DNA of 64,000 nt from Myxococcales bacterium (GCA_020846875.1 JADLDB010000117.1:1-64000), one strand, 5' to 3'. Shown: positions 50,776 through 60,654, counted from the stretch's first letter. Translations and numbers: made by a program. Notes: generated from the letters alone by a model not told the origin.

Positions 50776-53502
50776 ATGCTGCTCGCCGCTCTCGTCGCCG
50801 TCTCGCTGTCGGCCCCGCCGGCCGCCGCCAAAGGCCCGCCGAAGCCGTTCACCCAGGTCAGCGCCATCGAAGGCATGACCGAGTACGCGCTGCCCAACGG
50901 GCTCAAGGTGCTCTTCGTGCCCGACGCCTCCAAGCCGTCGGTGACGGTCAACCTCACCGTCTTCGTCGGCAGCCGCCAGGAGAACTACGGCGAGAAGGGC
51001 ATGGCCCACCTCTTCGAGCACATGCTCTTCAAGCGGACCAAGAAGTTCGCGTCCATCAAGGACGAGCTGACCAAGCTGGGCGGCATGGCCAACGGCACCA
51101 CCTGGTACGACCGCACCAACTACTTCGAGTCCTTCCCGGCCGACGACGCCAAGGTGCAGCGGGCCATCGAGCTGGAAGCCCAGCGGCTGCGCAGCGCCAT
51201 CGTCTCGCGCGACGAGCTGACCACCGAGATGACGGTGGTGCGCAACGAGCTGGAGATGGGCGAGAACCAGCCGGTGCGGGTGCTGGAGCAGCGCCTGGTG
51301 TCCGCCGCCTACGAGTGGCACAACTACGGCCACGACACCATCGGGCCGCGCAGCGACATCGAGAACGTGCCCAACGAGAAGCTCCTGGCCTGGTACGAGA
51401 CGTACTACCAGCCGGACAACGCGATGCTGATCCTCGCGGGCCGCTTCGACGAAGCCAAGGCCTTCAAGGCGATCGCCGACAACTTCGGGAAGATGCCGAA
51501 GCCGAAGCGGGCGCTGCCGAAGACGTACACGGTCGAGCCCACGCAGGACGGTGAGAAGTCGGTGGTGGTGCGGCGGGTGGGCGGCGCGCCGGTGCTGATG
51601 GTGGGCTACCATGTGCCCGCGGGGACGGATCCGGACTACGCGGCCATCGACATCCTCGATCGCGCGCTGGGCGCTTCGCCGTCGGGCCGCCTCTACAAGG
51701 CGCTGGTGGAGACGAAGAAGGCCGCCAAGGTGCACTGCGAGAACTTTCAGGTGGCGGAGCCCGGCTACTTCGTCTGCATCGCCGAGCTCGGCCCGAAGGA
51801 TCCGGTGGGCCCGGCCCGTGACGCGCTGGTGAGCACCATGGAGAACCTCGGCAAGCAGCCGCTGACGAAGGAGGAGGTGGAGCGCGCGAAGGTGGCCCTG
51901 GCCAAGGACTTCGAGACCATCCTCTCCACCAGCGACCGGGTGGGGATCATGATCAGCGAGTTCGCCGCCATGGGCGACTGGCGCATGCTCTTCCTGCACC
52001 GGGACCGCATCGCCGCCGCCACGGTGGACGACGTGATGCGGGTGTACGGGAAGTACTTCAAGCCGTCGAACCGCTCGCTGGCCGAGTACGTGCCCACCGA
52101 GAAGCCCGAGCGCGCAGAGATCCCCGCGCTGGTGGACCTGGGGCCGGTGCTCAAGGAGTACAAGGGCAAGGCCGCCATGGCCCAGGGCGAGGCCTTCGAC
52201 GCCAGCCCGAAGAACATCGACGCGCGCACCACCCGCGCCACCCTGGCCAACGGGATGAAGGTGGCGCTGCTGTCCAAGAAGACGCGCGGCGAGACGGTGA
52301 ACGTGGCCATCGACTTGAACTGGGGGGACGAGAAGACGCTGGCCAACCTGCGCGCGACGGGGGACTTCGCCGCGAAGATGCTGCTGCGCGGCACGAAGAA
52401 GAAGTCGCGCCAGGAGGTGAAGGACGCCTTCGACAAGCTGAAGGCCCAGGTGAGCGTGCGCCCCGGCCCGCAGAGCGTCACCGTGGGCGTCGAGGTGCAC
52501 CGCCCCGAGCTGGCGGCCACCCTGGACCTCATCGCCGAGTGCCTCGAGGAGCCCAGCTTCGATCCGAAGGAGTTCGAGAACCTGCGGCGCGAGGTGCTGG
52601 CCGACGCGGAGAAGAAGAAGGACGACCCGATGGCCATCGGGCAGCTGGGCCTGCAGCGGATGATGTCGCCCTTCCACAAGGGGCACCCGCTGTACGTGCC
52701 GAGCTGGCCGGAGATCATCGCCGACGCCACCGCGGTGAAGCCGGAGCAGGCGAAGGCCTACCACGCGCGCTTCTACGGGGCGCAGGCCGGCTACGTAGCG
52801 GTGGTGGGTGACTTCGACGACAAGGCCGTCACCGCGCAGCTCGAGAAGCTGTTCGGCGGCTGGAAGGGCGCCGCCGCGTACACCCGCATCCCCGTGCCGT
52901 ACTCGTCGGTCGAGGCGAAGGTGTCCAGCATCGAGACCCCGGACAAGGCGATGGCCTTCTTCGGCGCGGGCCTCACCTTCCAGATGAAGGACGACAGCCC
53001 CGACTACCCGGCGATGGTGATGGCCGACTACCTCTTGGGGGGCGGCTTCTTGAACGGGCGGGTGCCGCAGCGCCTGCGGGAGAAGGAAGGCCTGTCCTAC
53101 GGCGCGGGCACCTTCATGCGGGTGGACGGGCACGACGAGCGCGCCGCGCTGATGGGCTACGCCATCTACGCGCCGCAGAACGTAGAGAAGGTGGAGAAGG
53201 GCTTCTTCGAAGAGGTGGACAAGGCCGTCACCGGCGGCTTCACCGAGAAGGAGCTGGCGCTGGCCAGGGAAGGGCTCTTGAAGGAGCGCGAGCAGGGCCG
53301 CAGCGAGGACGCGGTGCTGGCGATGGACCTCATCGACCAGCTCGACCTGGGCCGCACCATGGCCTTCGAGGGCCAGGTGGACGACAAGCTCAAGGCGCTC
53401 AAGGTGACCGACGTGGCCGCCACCTTGAAGAAGTACGTGGACGCGAAGAAGCTGGCGGCGCTGAAGGTGGGCGACTTCAAGAAGGTCGCTCCTCCGAAGT
53501 AG
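50776..53502 (+). CDS. Exported M16-family zinc metalloprotease, two-domain
   Basis: A 908-residue protein with a signal peptide (MLLAALVAVSLSAPPAAA). The first half has the inverted zinc motif HLFEH (His78, Glu81, His82) with a later Glu ligand about residue 158 (VVRNELEMGEN) and GGMANGTTWYDRTNYFES. The second half repeats the fold without HxxEH, as expected for the inactive M16 partner (GLSYGAGTFMRVDGHDE carries the R/Y pair). Such pitrilysin-like enzymes degrade peptides in the periplasm. ATG at 50776 after GAGGTCCC. Four bases separate it from miaE. Confidence 0.92.
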   Translation: MLLAALVAVSLSAPPAAAKGPPKPFTQVSAIEGMTEYALPNGLKVLFVPDASKPSVTVNLTVFVGSRQENYGEKGMAHLFEHMLFKRTKKFASIKDELTKLGGMANGTTWYDRTNYFESFPADDAKVQRAIELEAQRLRSAIVSRDELTTEMTVVRNELEMGENQPVRVLEQRLVSAAYEWHNYGHDTIGPRSDIENVPNEKLLAWYETYYQPDNAMLILAGRFDEAKAFKAIADNFGKMPKPKRALPKTYTVEPTQDGEKSVVVRRVGGAPVLMVGYHVPAGTDPDYAAIDILDRALGASPSGRLYKALVETKKAAKVHCENFQVAEPGYFVCIAELGPKDPVGPARDALVSTMENLGKQPLTKEEVERAKVALAKDFETILSTSDRVGIMISEFAAMGDWRMLFLHRDRIAAATVDDVMRVYGKYFKPSNRSLAEYVPTEKPERAEIPALVDLGPVLKEYKGKAAMAQGEAFDASPKNIDARTTRATLANGMKVALLSKKTRGETVNVAIDLNWGDEKTLANLRATGDFAAKMLLRGTKKKSRQEVKDAFDKLKAQVSVRPGPQSVTVGVEVHRPELAATLDLIAECLEEPSFDPKEFENLRREVLADAEKKKDDPMAIGQLGLQRMMSPFHKGHPLYVPSWPEIIADATAVKPEQAKAYHARFYGAQAGYVAVVGDFDDKAVTAQLEKLFGGWKGAAAYTRIPVPYSSVEAKVSSIETPDKAMAFFGAGLTFQMKDDSPDYPAMVMADYLLGGGFLNGRVPQRLREKEGLSYGAGTFMRVDGHDERAALMGYAIYAPQNVEKVEKGFFEEVDKAVTGGFTEKELALAREGLLKEREQGRSEDAVLAMDLIDQLDLGRTMAFEGQVDDKLKALKVTDVAATLKKYVDAKKLAALKVGDFKKVAPPK

Positions 53503-53506
53503 GCGC

Positions 53507-54076
53507 ATGAAGCTCAAGGTGGCGACCAGCGGCGCGTGGCTGCCCCACGCGCTCGCCCACTTCGACGAGGTGCTCGTGGACCACGCGCACTGCGAGAAGA
53601 AGGCCGCCGCCAACGCGCTGTCCCTGCTGCAGGCCTACCCCGAGGTGCCCGGCCTGCCGGCGCAGATGGCCCGGCTGGCGCGCGAGGAGTCGGCGCACCT
53701 GGCGCGCGTGCTGCAGGTGATGGAGGCACGGGGCCTCGCCCTGGGGCGTGACGGGGGCGATCCCTACGCCCAGGGGTTGCAGAGGCTGCTCCGGCACGGG
53801 GCGAAGGAGCGGCAGCTCGACCGCTTCCTGGTGGCCGGCCTCATCGAGGCGCGCAGCTGCGAGCGGCTGGAGCTGCTGGCCCGGGGGCTCGAGGACAAGG
53901 CGCTGGCCCGCTTCTACGCGGAGCTGGCGCAGAGCGAAGACGGGCACACCACGCTGTTCGAGCGGCTGGCCCGCGAGGTGGCCGACGAGGCGACGGTGGC
54001 GACGCGGCTCGAGCACCTGCTCACCAGGGAAGCGGAGCTGATTGAGGGGCTGCCGCTGCGCGCGGCCGTGCACTGA
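53507..54076 (+). CDS. miaE: tRNA-(ms2io6A)-hydroxylase MiaE
   Basis: A 189-residue ferritin-like diiron monooxygenase that hydroxylates the isopentenyl side chain of ms2i6A37 in tRNA. Ligand motifs are HAHCEKKAAANAL, AREESAHLARV (Glu61, His64), LIEARSCERL (Glu114) and AQSEDGHTTLF (Glu144, His147). Length is typical. Starts four bases after the M16 gene, hence probably one transcript, though no functional link is apparent. miaA and miaB are not in the window. Confidence 0.92.
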   Translation: MKLKVATSGAWLPHALAHFDEVLVDHAHCEKKAAANALSLLQAYPEVPGLPAQMARLAREESAHLARVLQVMEARGLALGRDGGDPYAQGLQRLLRHGAKERQLDRFLVAGLIEARSCERLELLARGLEDKALARFYAELAQSEDGHTTLFERLAREVADEATVATRLEHLLTREAELIEGLPLRAAVH

Positions 54077-54099
54077 GCTTGTCCTGAGACGTCACGGGC

Positions 54100-54936
54100 C
54101 TATGGCGCCCACACCAGCCGCTGCGCCCGCCCGGTGAGGTAGCCCACCTTCTGGGCGATGCGCCCGAAGGACGGGTTGGAGTCGTCCACGCGCACGGTGA
54201 GCCGCGGCAGCGAGGACAAGAGGAAGCGGCTGATCTGCCCCAGGCAGTGCACCGCGTGGCCCTTCCCGCGCTCCTCGGGCAGCGTGTACAGGCCTTCCAG
54301 CTCGGCGCCGAACTGGCTGCGGCTGCCCACGTCCAGCTTGAAGACCAGCTTCCCCTTCTGCTCCAGCACGTAGGTGCGGCCGGCGCGCACCCGCTGGCGC
54401 ACCCGCACCGGGAAGCCCTCCGCGTCCTCCGAGAGCGGGTCTCGCTCGTACAGCTCCTTCACGCACGCCGCGCCCATCGGCACCAGCTGCGGCAGATCCG
54501 CCTCCGCCGCCACGCGCAGCAGCGGGTTGGTGAAGGGGCCTAGGTCGTCCGCCGACACGTAGTAGAGCTTCTGCACCCGCGACACCTTCGGCGTCACCTG
54601 AAAGGACTGGCACAGCGCGTCCACCAGCGCTCTCTCGCCGAGGCAGCTCTTCAGCGTCACCTTGCCGGCCAGCGTGCGGGCGATCTCCTGCAGGTGGGGC
54701 GTGCTGCCGGCGGACGGCACCACCAGGCCGCCCGCGCCACCGACGAAGAGGACGGCGGTCAACTCTCCGTCGGCGAAGCGGCCGTGAAAAGCGAAGGGCG
54801 CTCGGTTGGGGCCGCACACCACGCCGAACTCCTCCATCAACCCCAGCAGGTAGAGGTTGTGCGGCGTGTCCTTGGTGAGGAGCGCCCTCAGGGCGGCGAG
54901 GTGCGTGGGGCCCAGGGGCTCGACGGTGACGGCCAT
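54100..54936 (-). CDS. GNAT-family N-acetyltransferase
   Basis: A 278-residue protein with a C-terminal GNAT domain: EGLYTLPEERGKGHAVHCLGQ gives the acetyl-CoA pyrophosphate loop (R-G-K-G-H), and VRVDDSNPSFGRIAQKVGY the final strand and helix. The N-terminal half (TPHNLYLLGLMEEFG, PNRAPFAFHGR) is a second GNAT-like lobe as in DUF4081-type proteins. Substrate unknown. Convergent with miaE, 23 bases apart. Confidence 0.85.
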   Translation of the reverse strand: MAVTVEPLGPTHLAALRALLTKDTPHNLYLLGLMEEFGVVCGPNRAPFAFHGRFADGELTAVLFVGGAGGLVVPSAGSTPHLQEIARTLAGKVTLKSCLGERALVDALCQSFQVTPKVSRVQKLYYVSADDLGPFTNPLLRVAAEADLPQLVPMGAACVKELYERDPLSEDAEGFPVRVRQRVRAGRTYVLEQKGKLVFKLDVGSRSQFGAELEGLYTLPEERGKGHAVHCLGQISRFLLSSLPRLTVRVDDSNPSFGRIAQKVGYLTGRAQRLVWAP

Positions 54937-54999
54937 GACGGGAAGCGGACTGTACGCGAACCACGGCCCCCGTCGAGGCGGAGCAGAATGGCCGGCGCA

Positions 55000-55206
55000 T
55001 TATGGCAGGGGCACCTTCAGCACGGTCGGGATCGGCTCCGCCGACGTTGCCTCGAGGCGATCCGCGAGAATCCGCAGAGCGAGCGCCACCGCAGCACGCG
55101 CCGCTTCCTTGCGGCTCTTGGCGTAGAGCTGTGCACCAGGCACGGCCACCACCTCGCCGATCCACCGCCCGTCCGTTTCTCGCTCTGGCTCGATGCGGAC
55201 CTTCAT
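55000..55206 (-). CDS. Orphan HicB-like antitoxin-family protein
   Basis: A 68-residue protein with the HicB/UPF0150 partial RNase H fold: KVRIEPERETDGRWIGEV then VAVPGAQLYAKSRKEAARAA and a helix ALALRILADRLE. No C-terminal DNA-binding domain and no HicA toxin on either side (checked 54937-54999 and 55207-55281). It may be a solitary member or a remnant. The ATG has only a weak AGGCG site. Confidence 0.7.
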   Translation of the reverse strand: MKVRIEPERETDGRWIGEVVAVPGAQLYAKSRKEAARAAVALALRILADRLEATSAEPIPTVLKVPLP

Positions 55207-55281
55207 GGCGCACGCCTGTGCGCAGGGTGCCAATCACATGCGCCGAGTGCGTCGCCTCGCGGCCTCAGCCTTGTGCTTGCG

Positions 55282-56649
55282 TCACGGCGTACACGACGCC
55301 AGGCACGCGCCCTGCTCGCACCGGCCCGACGCGCAGTCCGCCCCGACGAGGCAGGCGGCGCCCGGCCCCAGCGGCGCCACGCACTTGAGGCCCGCCGTCC
55401 CCGCGTCCACGCACGGGCCCCACAGGCAGGCCTTCGTCTGCTCGCAGGACTGGCCGGGCTCGCGCAATTCGCGGCACTCGCCCCCCGCGCAGGTGGAGTG
55501 GACCTGGCAGGCCCGGGCGTCCGCGCACGGCTGCCCGTCGTCGAGGCGCTTGCCGCACACCGCGCCGCCGTCCCCTGGGAGGCAGGCGAGGTGGGCCTTG
55601 CAGTCCCCGTGGCGCACGCAGGCCTCACCTTCCCCGTGCGGGCCCTCGCAGGTGCCGGGCGCACTGGCCGTCCACTCCGCGCACACCGTCCCCGGTGGGC
55701 AGGCCTGCTCGGGGGTGCAGGGCACGCCCACCTGGTCGAGGACGGTGGGTTCGCACACGCCGGACCGTGCGCCGCAGACCAGGTCCGGCAGGCACTGGCC
55801 CGGCAGGCAGCCCGTCCCGAGACCCTTGCGCGGCAGGCAGGTGCCGCCGTCCAGGGCTACGTCACACCAGGCCTCCTCGTCGCAGCGGCCGTAGAAGCAT
55901 GCCACTCCGGCGGGCGGCAGTTGGCGGCACTGGTTCAGGTGGCACCACAGGCCCTCGAGACACCGGGTATCCGTGTCGCAGGGCTCGCCGAGGCCCGCCC
56001 AGGCCGTGCAGGTGCCCAGCCCTGGCGTGATGATGGATGGCCGGCAGAAGAGGCGCGCCACGCAGTCCTCGTCCTGGCGGCAGACTTCCCCCGTCACCCC
56101 GCGCGGCAGGCAACTGCGGGGACAGGCGGCGCCCCGGCACACGCCTTCGGCACACTCGCGGTAGTCGCCGTAACAGGCCTGGCGCAGGTTGGCCGCGGGC
56201 TTGAGGAAGTTGCTGCACGAGTCGGGCAGGCCTTCCCACTCGGCGCAGGAGCGCGTGGCGAGCGCGTCCGCACAGTCCTGGGCGAGGTGGCCGTCGTACT
56301 TGAGCGTCGCCACGCCTTGGGCCACCCGCGCCGGCCAGGTGCCGGGGCCGCACCAGGTGGCTGCCAGCCGCTTCTGGCAGCGCTCGGCGTCGTCCGCGGC
56401 GCTGCCGATGAGGCCGCAGCGCTGCAGGTACTCGCAGCGCTTCTGGTTGAGGACTGCGCACGCCGAGTCCACCTCGAGGCCCGCGTCCCCCGGGGGGAGG
56501 CCCGCGTCGGAGCCGCCGTCGCCGGGCATCGTCCCCCCGTCGGGCGTGCCCGCGTCGGGCCTCGTCAGCGACACCGCGCTGCAAGACACCACCAGGGCGC
56601 CCACGAAGGCCAGCGCCAACACCAGAGGAGAAGAAGAGCGCCGCGTCAC
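55282..56649 (-). CDS. Cysteine-rich lipoprotein, paralogue 1
   Basis: A 455-residue lipoprotein (lipobox VVSC, Cys23). After a PDAG/PGDGG-rich linker it has an N-terminal domain with CAVLNQKRCEYLQRCGL, then about ten disulphide-rich modules with spacing C-x5-C-x3-5-C (GEVCRQDEDCVARLFCRPS, GEPCDTDTRCLEGLWC, GEACVRHGDCKAHLAC), like Dickkopf or EGF-type repeats. Some 50 Cys in all. Same plan as the gene just upstream; the two are tandem duplicates separated by 18 bases. GTG start. Binding or structural role at the cell surface is inferred. Confidence 0.82.
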   Translation of the reverse strand: MTRRSSSPLVLALAFVGALVVSCSAVSLTRPDAGTPDGGTMPGDGGSDAGLPPGDAGLEVDSACAVLNQKRCEYLQRCGLIGSAADDAERCQKRLAATWCGPGTWPARVAQGVATLKYDGHLAQDCADALATRSCAEWEGLPDSCSNFLKPAANLRQACYGDYRECAEGVCRGAACPRSCLPRGVTGEVCRQDEDCVARLFCRPSIITPGLGTCTAWAGLGEPCDTDTRCLEGLWCHLNQCRQLPPAGVACFYGRCDEEAWCDVALDGGTCLPRKGLGTGCLPGQCLPDLVCGARSGVCEPTVLDQVGVPCTPEQACPPGTVCAEWTASAPGTCEGPHGEGEACVRHGDCKAHLACLPGDGGAVCGKRLDDGQPCADARACQVHSTCAGGECRELREPGQSCEQTKACLWGPCVDAGTAGLKCVAPLGPGAACLVGADCASGRCEQGACLASCTP

Positions 56650-56667
56650 TGCCAGGAAACCCGCCGT

Positions 56668-57927
56668 CTAGAACCCGCCGTCGGCCCTCTGTGCACAGGC
56701 GGCGATGCAACGCCCGCCGAAACCTCCGTCGGGCAAGGTGCCGAAGGTGCACTCATTCGACAGGCACAGCCCATCATAGTTGCACTCTTCGCCGTCCGCG
56801 CGCCGGCCCACGCAGGTGTCGTCATTGGTGGCAGAAAACTCACACGAGAAGCCGGGGGCGCAGCGGTAGAAGCTGCCGCGGCTGGAGCAGTCTCCGCCGT
56901 CGCGGGGCAGGGGCCGGCACTGCTGGGCGCGGCCGTCGCAGTACAGCCCGTCTTCGCAGTCGTCGTAGTTGACGCAGTTGTCGCCCAGGGCGGCCTTGGG
57001 CAGGCACGCGCCGGTGGTGATGACGGTGCTGCAGCGCAGGCTGGGCAGACAGGAGGAGGGGCCGGTGCAGGTTCCGCCCACCCCGGCGCGCAGCTGGCAG
57101 GTGCCGGGGGGCCACACCCCGCCGGTGGGCGGCTGCTGGCGGCAGGAGTACTCGCCGGTGCAGAAGGGGTAGCCGTTGGTGGTGGCGCAGGCCTCCCCCG
57201 GGCCGGCGTTGCGCTTGAGGCAGTGGCCGCCCACGCAGGCGTGGGTGGAGGCGCACTCGTCCCAGCTTGCGCAGCCGGCGTCGTCACCGCCGAAGGGCCG
57301 GCACACGCGCGTGCCCGCGTCGCCGAGGGCGCAGGTGTCGACGGAGGGATTGCACCGCGTGGTGAAGCCGTCGCACGCGCCCCCGGTGGACACCCAGCCG
57401 CGGCACCGGTGCGGGCACTGCTCGTCGTAGAGGTAGCAGAAGCCCTCGGGGGCGCACTCGGTGGGGAGGATGCAGCCCCCGTCGGGCGGCACCAGCCCCG
57501 AGAAGACGGTGGCGCAGGCGGGCGGCTCGTCGGTGCAGCTCCCCTGCGCGTAGGCATTCAAGCAGTCCAGCGCGCCGCCCATCAGGTACTGGAGGCGGCC
57601 CTCGGCCACGGCGCGGGTGAGGGCCGCCTGTTCACACTCCAGGGCCTCGCGCTGCAGGCAGTCGGGCAGTCCTCCCGCAGACAGGCGCCCGCAGCGCACG
57701 TCGCGGAAGCAGAGGGCCTGGGCCCGCGCGGCGCACCAACTGGCCGCAGGCACCTGGGTGAAGCCCGCGTCGGGGATGCCCGCGTCGCGGCGGGGCGGCC
57801 CGGCGTCGGGGAGCCCGGCGTCGACGGGCCCCGCGTCGGGAGGTGGCGTGCCGGAGTCCTCCTGGCTCTGCGGGGCAGGGCAGGCGCAGAGGACACAGAC
57901 GGCGAGGGACAGCCACGGGTGACGCAC
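56668..57927 (-). CDS. Cysteine-rich lipoprotein, paralogue 2
   Basis: A 419-residue lipoprotein (lipobox LCAC, Cys15) with repeated DAG-x-PDAG motifs as a linker, an N-terminal CAARAQALCFRDVRCGRL domain equivalent to that of the downstream paralogue, and modules such as GGACDGFTTRCNPSVDTC, DDCEDGLYCDGRAQQC and EECNYDGLCLSNEC. GTG start without clear ribosome binding site. The pair is likely co-transcribed. Divergent from the second Ser/Thr kinase across 91 bp. Confidence 0.82.
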   Translation of the reverse strand: MRHPWLSLAVCVLCACPAPQSQEDSGTPPPDAGPVDAGLPDAGPPRRDAGIPDAGFTQVPAASWCAARAQALCFRDVRCGRLSAGGLPDCLQREALECEQAALTRAVAEGRLQYLMGGALDCLNAYAQGSCTDEPPACATVFSGLVPPDGGCILPTECAPEGFCYLYDEQCPHRCRGWVSTGGACDGFTTRCNPSVDTCALGDAGTRVCRPFGGDDAGCASWDECASTHACVGGHCLKRNAGPGEACATTNGYPFCTGEYSCRQQPPTGGVWPPGTCQLRAGVGGTCTGPSSCLPSLRCSTVITTGACLPKAALGDNCVNYDDCEDGLYCDGRAQQCRPLPRDGGDCSSRGSFYRCAPGFSCEFSATNDDTCVGRRADGEECNYDGLCLSNECTFGTLPDGGFGGRCIAACAQRADGGF

Positions 57928-58018
57928 GAGGAGGGCACCCTACGTGAAATGTCCGCCTTCCGCGACAGCGGGAGGAAGCAAGCGAAGCGGTCCCGGGAGG
58001 CGGTAGGGTTGGGGCCTC

Positions 58019-59800
58019 GTGAGCCAGGACGGGCTGCCCTCCATCGGCAAGTACCAACTGCTGCGGAAGCTGGCCACCGGCGGCATGGCCGAGGTGTACC
58101 TGGCGCGGGCCGCCGGGCCGATGGGCTTCGAGAAGCTGGTGGTGCTCAAGCGGGTGCTGCCCCACCTGGCGGAGGAAGAGAACTTCGTCACCATGTTCCT
58201 CTCCGAGGCGCGGCTGGTGGCGCAGTTGAACCACCCCAACGTGGTGCAGGTCTTCGACTTCGGCGAGCACCTGGGCGTGTGGTTTCTGGTGATGGAGTTG
58301 ATCGACGGCCCCAACCTGCGCGCCCTGCTCAAGCGCGCGGCGGAGCGCAAGGAGGCGTTGCCCATTGCGCTGGTGGCGCGGGCCATCTCGCTGGCGGCGG
58401 AGGGGCTGGCCTACGCCCACGACTTCGTCGAGCCCCACAGCGGCCGGCACCTGGAGCTGGTGCACCGGGACATCAGCCCCGACAACATCCTCCTCTCGCG
58501 GACGGGCGCGGTGAAGGTGGTGGACTTCGGCATCGCCAAGGTGGCCACCCAGCTGCACCACACCCGCACCGGCATGGTGCGCGGGAAGTTCTCGTACATG
58601 CCGCCGGAGCAACTGCAGGGCGACAAGCTGGATCGCCGCGCCGACGTCTACGCGCTGGGCATGTGCCTGTACGAGCTGCTCACCGGGAAGAAGCCCTTCG
58701 ACACCAGCGTGGAGGCGGTGGTGGTGCGGGCGGTGCTGTACGAGCAGTTCACCAGCGCCGCGCAGTTCCGCCCCGAGCTGCCGCCGGCGCTCCTCACCAT
58801 CCTCGACAAGGCGCTGGCCAAGCGGCGCGACGAGCGCTACCCCGACTGCCGCGCGCTGCAGGGCGACCTGGAGCGCTTCATCGCCTCGCAGGGAGAGCCG
58901 GTGTCGCAGCTCGACCTCGCGCAGCTGGTGCAGCGGCTGGCGGGCCCCTCGCCCTGGGCCGGGCCGGTGCAGCCCAACCTGACGCCCGCGGAGCTGATGA
59001 CGCCCAGCACCGTCGACCGCATGGTGCAGGTGCCGCCCACCCCGGCCACGGTGCAGGTGCCCGAGGTGGCGCCGCCGCGTCCCAGCGCGCCGCCGGTGGG
59101 CCCCTACGACACCACGGAGATCGGCCAGCCCGGCTTCCAACCGCCGCGTCCGTCCGGCCCGCCGCCGCCCCCGCAGACCTGGAGCGGCCCCGCGCCGTCG
59201 ACTGAGCCGCTGCCGCCGTCCACCTGGAGCGGCCCGGCCCCGCAGCCCACCTACACCGGGCCCCCGCCCCTGCCGGAGCCGTCCTGGCCCCAGACGAACG
59301 CCCGGCCCCAGGCGCGCGGGGCCTGGCTGATGGTGGCGGCCGGCCTCGGCGCGGTGCTGATCGGCGGCGTGGTGACGGCCGCGGTGGTGACGGCCACGGA
59401 GAAGCCTCCGCAGCCGACGAAGGTGGTGGTGCGCCCGGCCACGGTGGATCCACCGGTGAAGCCGCCCGCGCCTCCACCCACCCCGGCTCCTCCGCCCGCT
59501 GCGGCAGTCACGCCTCCGCCGCCACCGCCGCCCGTCGTGCCGCCGAAGCCGGTGGAGCGGCGAAATAGGCCGCCGGCCGCGCCCAAAGGGCCCCTCGCCC
59601 AGGTGGAGTTCCGGGTGCGGCCCTTCGGCACCATCTACCTGGACGGCAAGCTGCTGGGCGACACGCCGATGGAGCCCGTCTCGGTGACGGTGGGCAAGCA
59701 CGCCCTGCGCATCGTCAACAAGGAGCTGGGCCGCGAGGAGAAGCGCACCATCGACGTGCCCGCGAAGGGCCTCACCGTGCGGCACAGCTTCGGGGAGTGA
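58019..59800 (+). CDS. Membrane Ser/Thr protein kinase with PEGA-like C-terminus
   Basis: A 593-residue kinase. Catalytic domain at 11-285: [12 protein letters not shown], Lys44 in [15 protein letters not shown] (Asp151), DFG (Asp169) and MPPEQ. A long Pro-rich linker (300-430), one helix (about 437-460), a second Pro-rich spacer and a small C-terminal beta domain ([17 protein letters not shown]) of PEGA type, known from surface-exposed parts of such kinases. GTG start. Its stop lies one base from that of convergent xdhC. Confidence 0.92.
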   Translation: MSQDGLPSIGKYQLLRKLATGGMAEVYLARAAGPMGFEKLVVLKRVLPHLAEEENFVTMFLSEARLVAQLNHPNVVQVFDFGEHLGVWFLVMELIDGPNLRALLKRAAERKEALPIALVARAISLAAEGLAYAHDFVEPHSGRHLELVHRDISPDNILLSRTGAVKVVDFGIAKVATQLHHTRTGMVRGKFSYMPPEQLQGDKLDRRADVYALGMCLYELLTGKKPFDTSVEAVVVRAVLYEQFTSAAQFRPELPPALLTILDKALAKRRDERYPDCRALQGDLERFIASQGEPVSQLDLAQLVQRLAGPSPWAGPVQPNLTPAELMTPSTVDRMVQVPPTPATVQVPEVAPPRPSAPPVGPYDTTEIGQPGFQPPRPSGPPPPPQTWSGPAPSTEPLPPSTWSGPAPQPTYTGPPPLPEPSWPQTNARPQARGAWLMVAAGLGAVLIGGVVTAAVVTATEKPPQPTKVVVRPATVDPPVKPPAPPPTPAPPPAAAVTPPPPPPPVVPPKPVERRNRPPAAPKGPLAQVEFRVRPFGTIYLDGKLLGDTPMEPVSVTVGKHALRIVNKELGREEKRTIDVPAKGLTVRHSFGE

Positions 59801-59801
59801 G

Positions 59802-60572
59802 TCAGCGCGGGCTGTCCTTGCGCCGCACCTCGATGAGGCGCGCGACGATGGAGACGGCGATCTCCTTCGGGGTGAGGGCGTTGATGTCCACGCCCATCGG
59901 CGACTCGAAGCGGCGCACGGCCTGCTCGTCAAAGCCGCTGGCCTCGAGCCGCTGGCGGAAGCGCTCGGCCTTGCGCCGGCTGCCGATGACGCCCAGCCAG
60001 GCGAGGGGTTTTCTGAGCAGCGCCTCCACGCAGGCCTGGTCCAGCGGGTGGTCGTGCGTCACCACGCAGGCGTAGACGTCGGCGCCGCCGGCCAGCGCCT
60101 TCGCCACCACCTCGGGGGGCTCGGGCCGCCGCGTCGCGGTGGGGAAGCGCTCGGCGGTGAGCCACTCGGCCCTCTCGTCGATGACGGACACCCGAAAGCC
60201 CACGTGGCTGGCCAGCGCGGCCACCTCCTTGGCCACGTGGCCGGCGCCGAAGACGTAGAGGGACGGCGCGGTGGCGTGCTTCTCCAGGAAGACGGTCATC
60301 CGCCCGCCGCAGCACATGCCGAGGTCGTGCGTGAGGTGCGTGTCCAGCGTGCGCGTCTGCGCGGAGGCGTCGGCGAGCAGCTGGAGGGCCGCGTCGATGA
60401 TCTGCTTCTCGATGGCCCCGCCGCCGATGGTGCCGCGCAGCGCTCCGCCTTCGAGGACGGCCATCTTCGAGCCCGGCTTCTGCGGGGTGCTGCCGTGCGA
60501 GGCGATCACCGTCGCCAGCACGAAGGGGCGACCCTCTTCGGCGAGGGCGGAGAGCTCGGAGAACAGCGTCAC
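59802..60572 (-). CDS. XdhC-family molybdoenzyme maturation factor
   Basis: A 256-residue protein of the XdhC/CoxI family: N-terminal VIASHGSTPQKPGSKMAVLE and THDLGMCCGGRMTVFLE, then a Rossmann-type C-terminal domain (LYVFGAGHVAKEVAALASHV, VIGSRRKAERF). XdhC binds and sulphurates molybdenum cofactor for xanthine-dehydrogenase-type enzymes. No such enzyme is nearby, and NarG does not need the sulphurated cofactor, so a link with nitrate respiration is not implied. GTG start, ribosome binding site unclear. Confidence 0.88.
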   Translation of the reverse strand: MTLFSELSALAEEGRPFVLATVIASHGSTPQKPGSKMAVLEGGALRGTIGGGAIEKQIIDAALQLLADASAQTRTLDTHLTHDLGMCCGGRMTVFLEKHATAPSLYVFGAGHVAKEVAALASHVGFRVSVIDERAEWLTAERFPTATRRPEPPEVVAKALAGGADVYACVVTHDHPLDQACVEALLRKPLAWLGVIGSRRKAERFRQRLEASGFDEQAVRRFESPMGVDINALTPKEIAVSIVARLIEVRRKDSPR

Positions 60573-60622
60573 GGACAGGAGTTAAGGGCCAAGCGGGGTG
60601 CGACGGGAAGGCCTTCCCTTCA

Positions 60623-60645
60623 CCGCTCCCCCGATGGGGGAGCGG
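60623..60645 (-). terminator. Perfect 10-bp hairpin after the 385-residue lipoprotein gene
   Basis: CCGCTCCCCC-GAT-GGGGGAGCGG, a flawless 10-bp stem with a three-base loop, lies 10 bases after the stop codon on the minus strand. No T-run follows. It separates the lipoprotein operon from xdhC. Confidence 0.6.
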
Positions 60646-60654
60646 GAGGAGTCG

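Noticed and set aside
55207-55281. Possible HicA remnant upstream of hicB (GTLRTGVR-like phrase)
   Set aside because: Too short and without the HicA His motif.
54694-59205. Very long plus-strand frame across the GNAT, HicB and cysteine-rich genes
   Set aside because: Arg/Ala/Gly-rich shadow of minus-strand genes with no domain.
59802-60572. XdhC as part of the nitrate system
   Set aside because: It lies 26 kb away and serves sulphurated Mo enzymes, not the bis-MGD NarG family.
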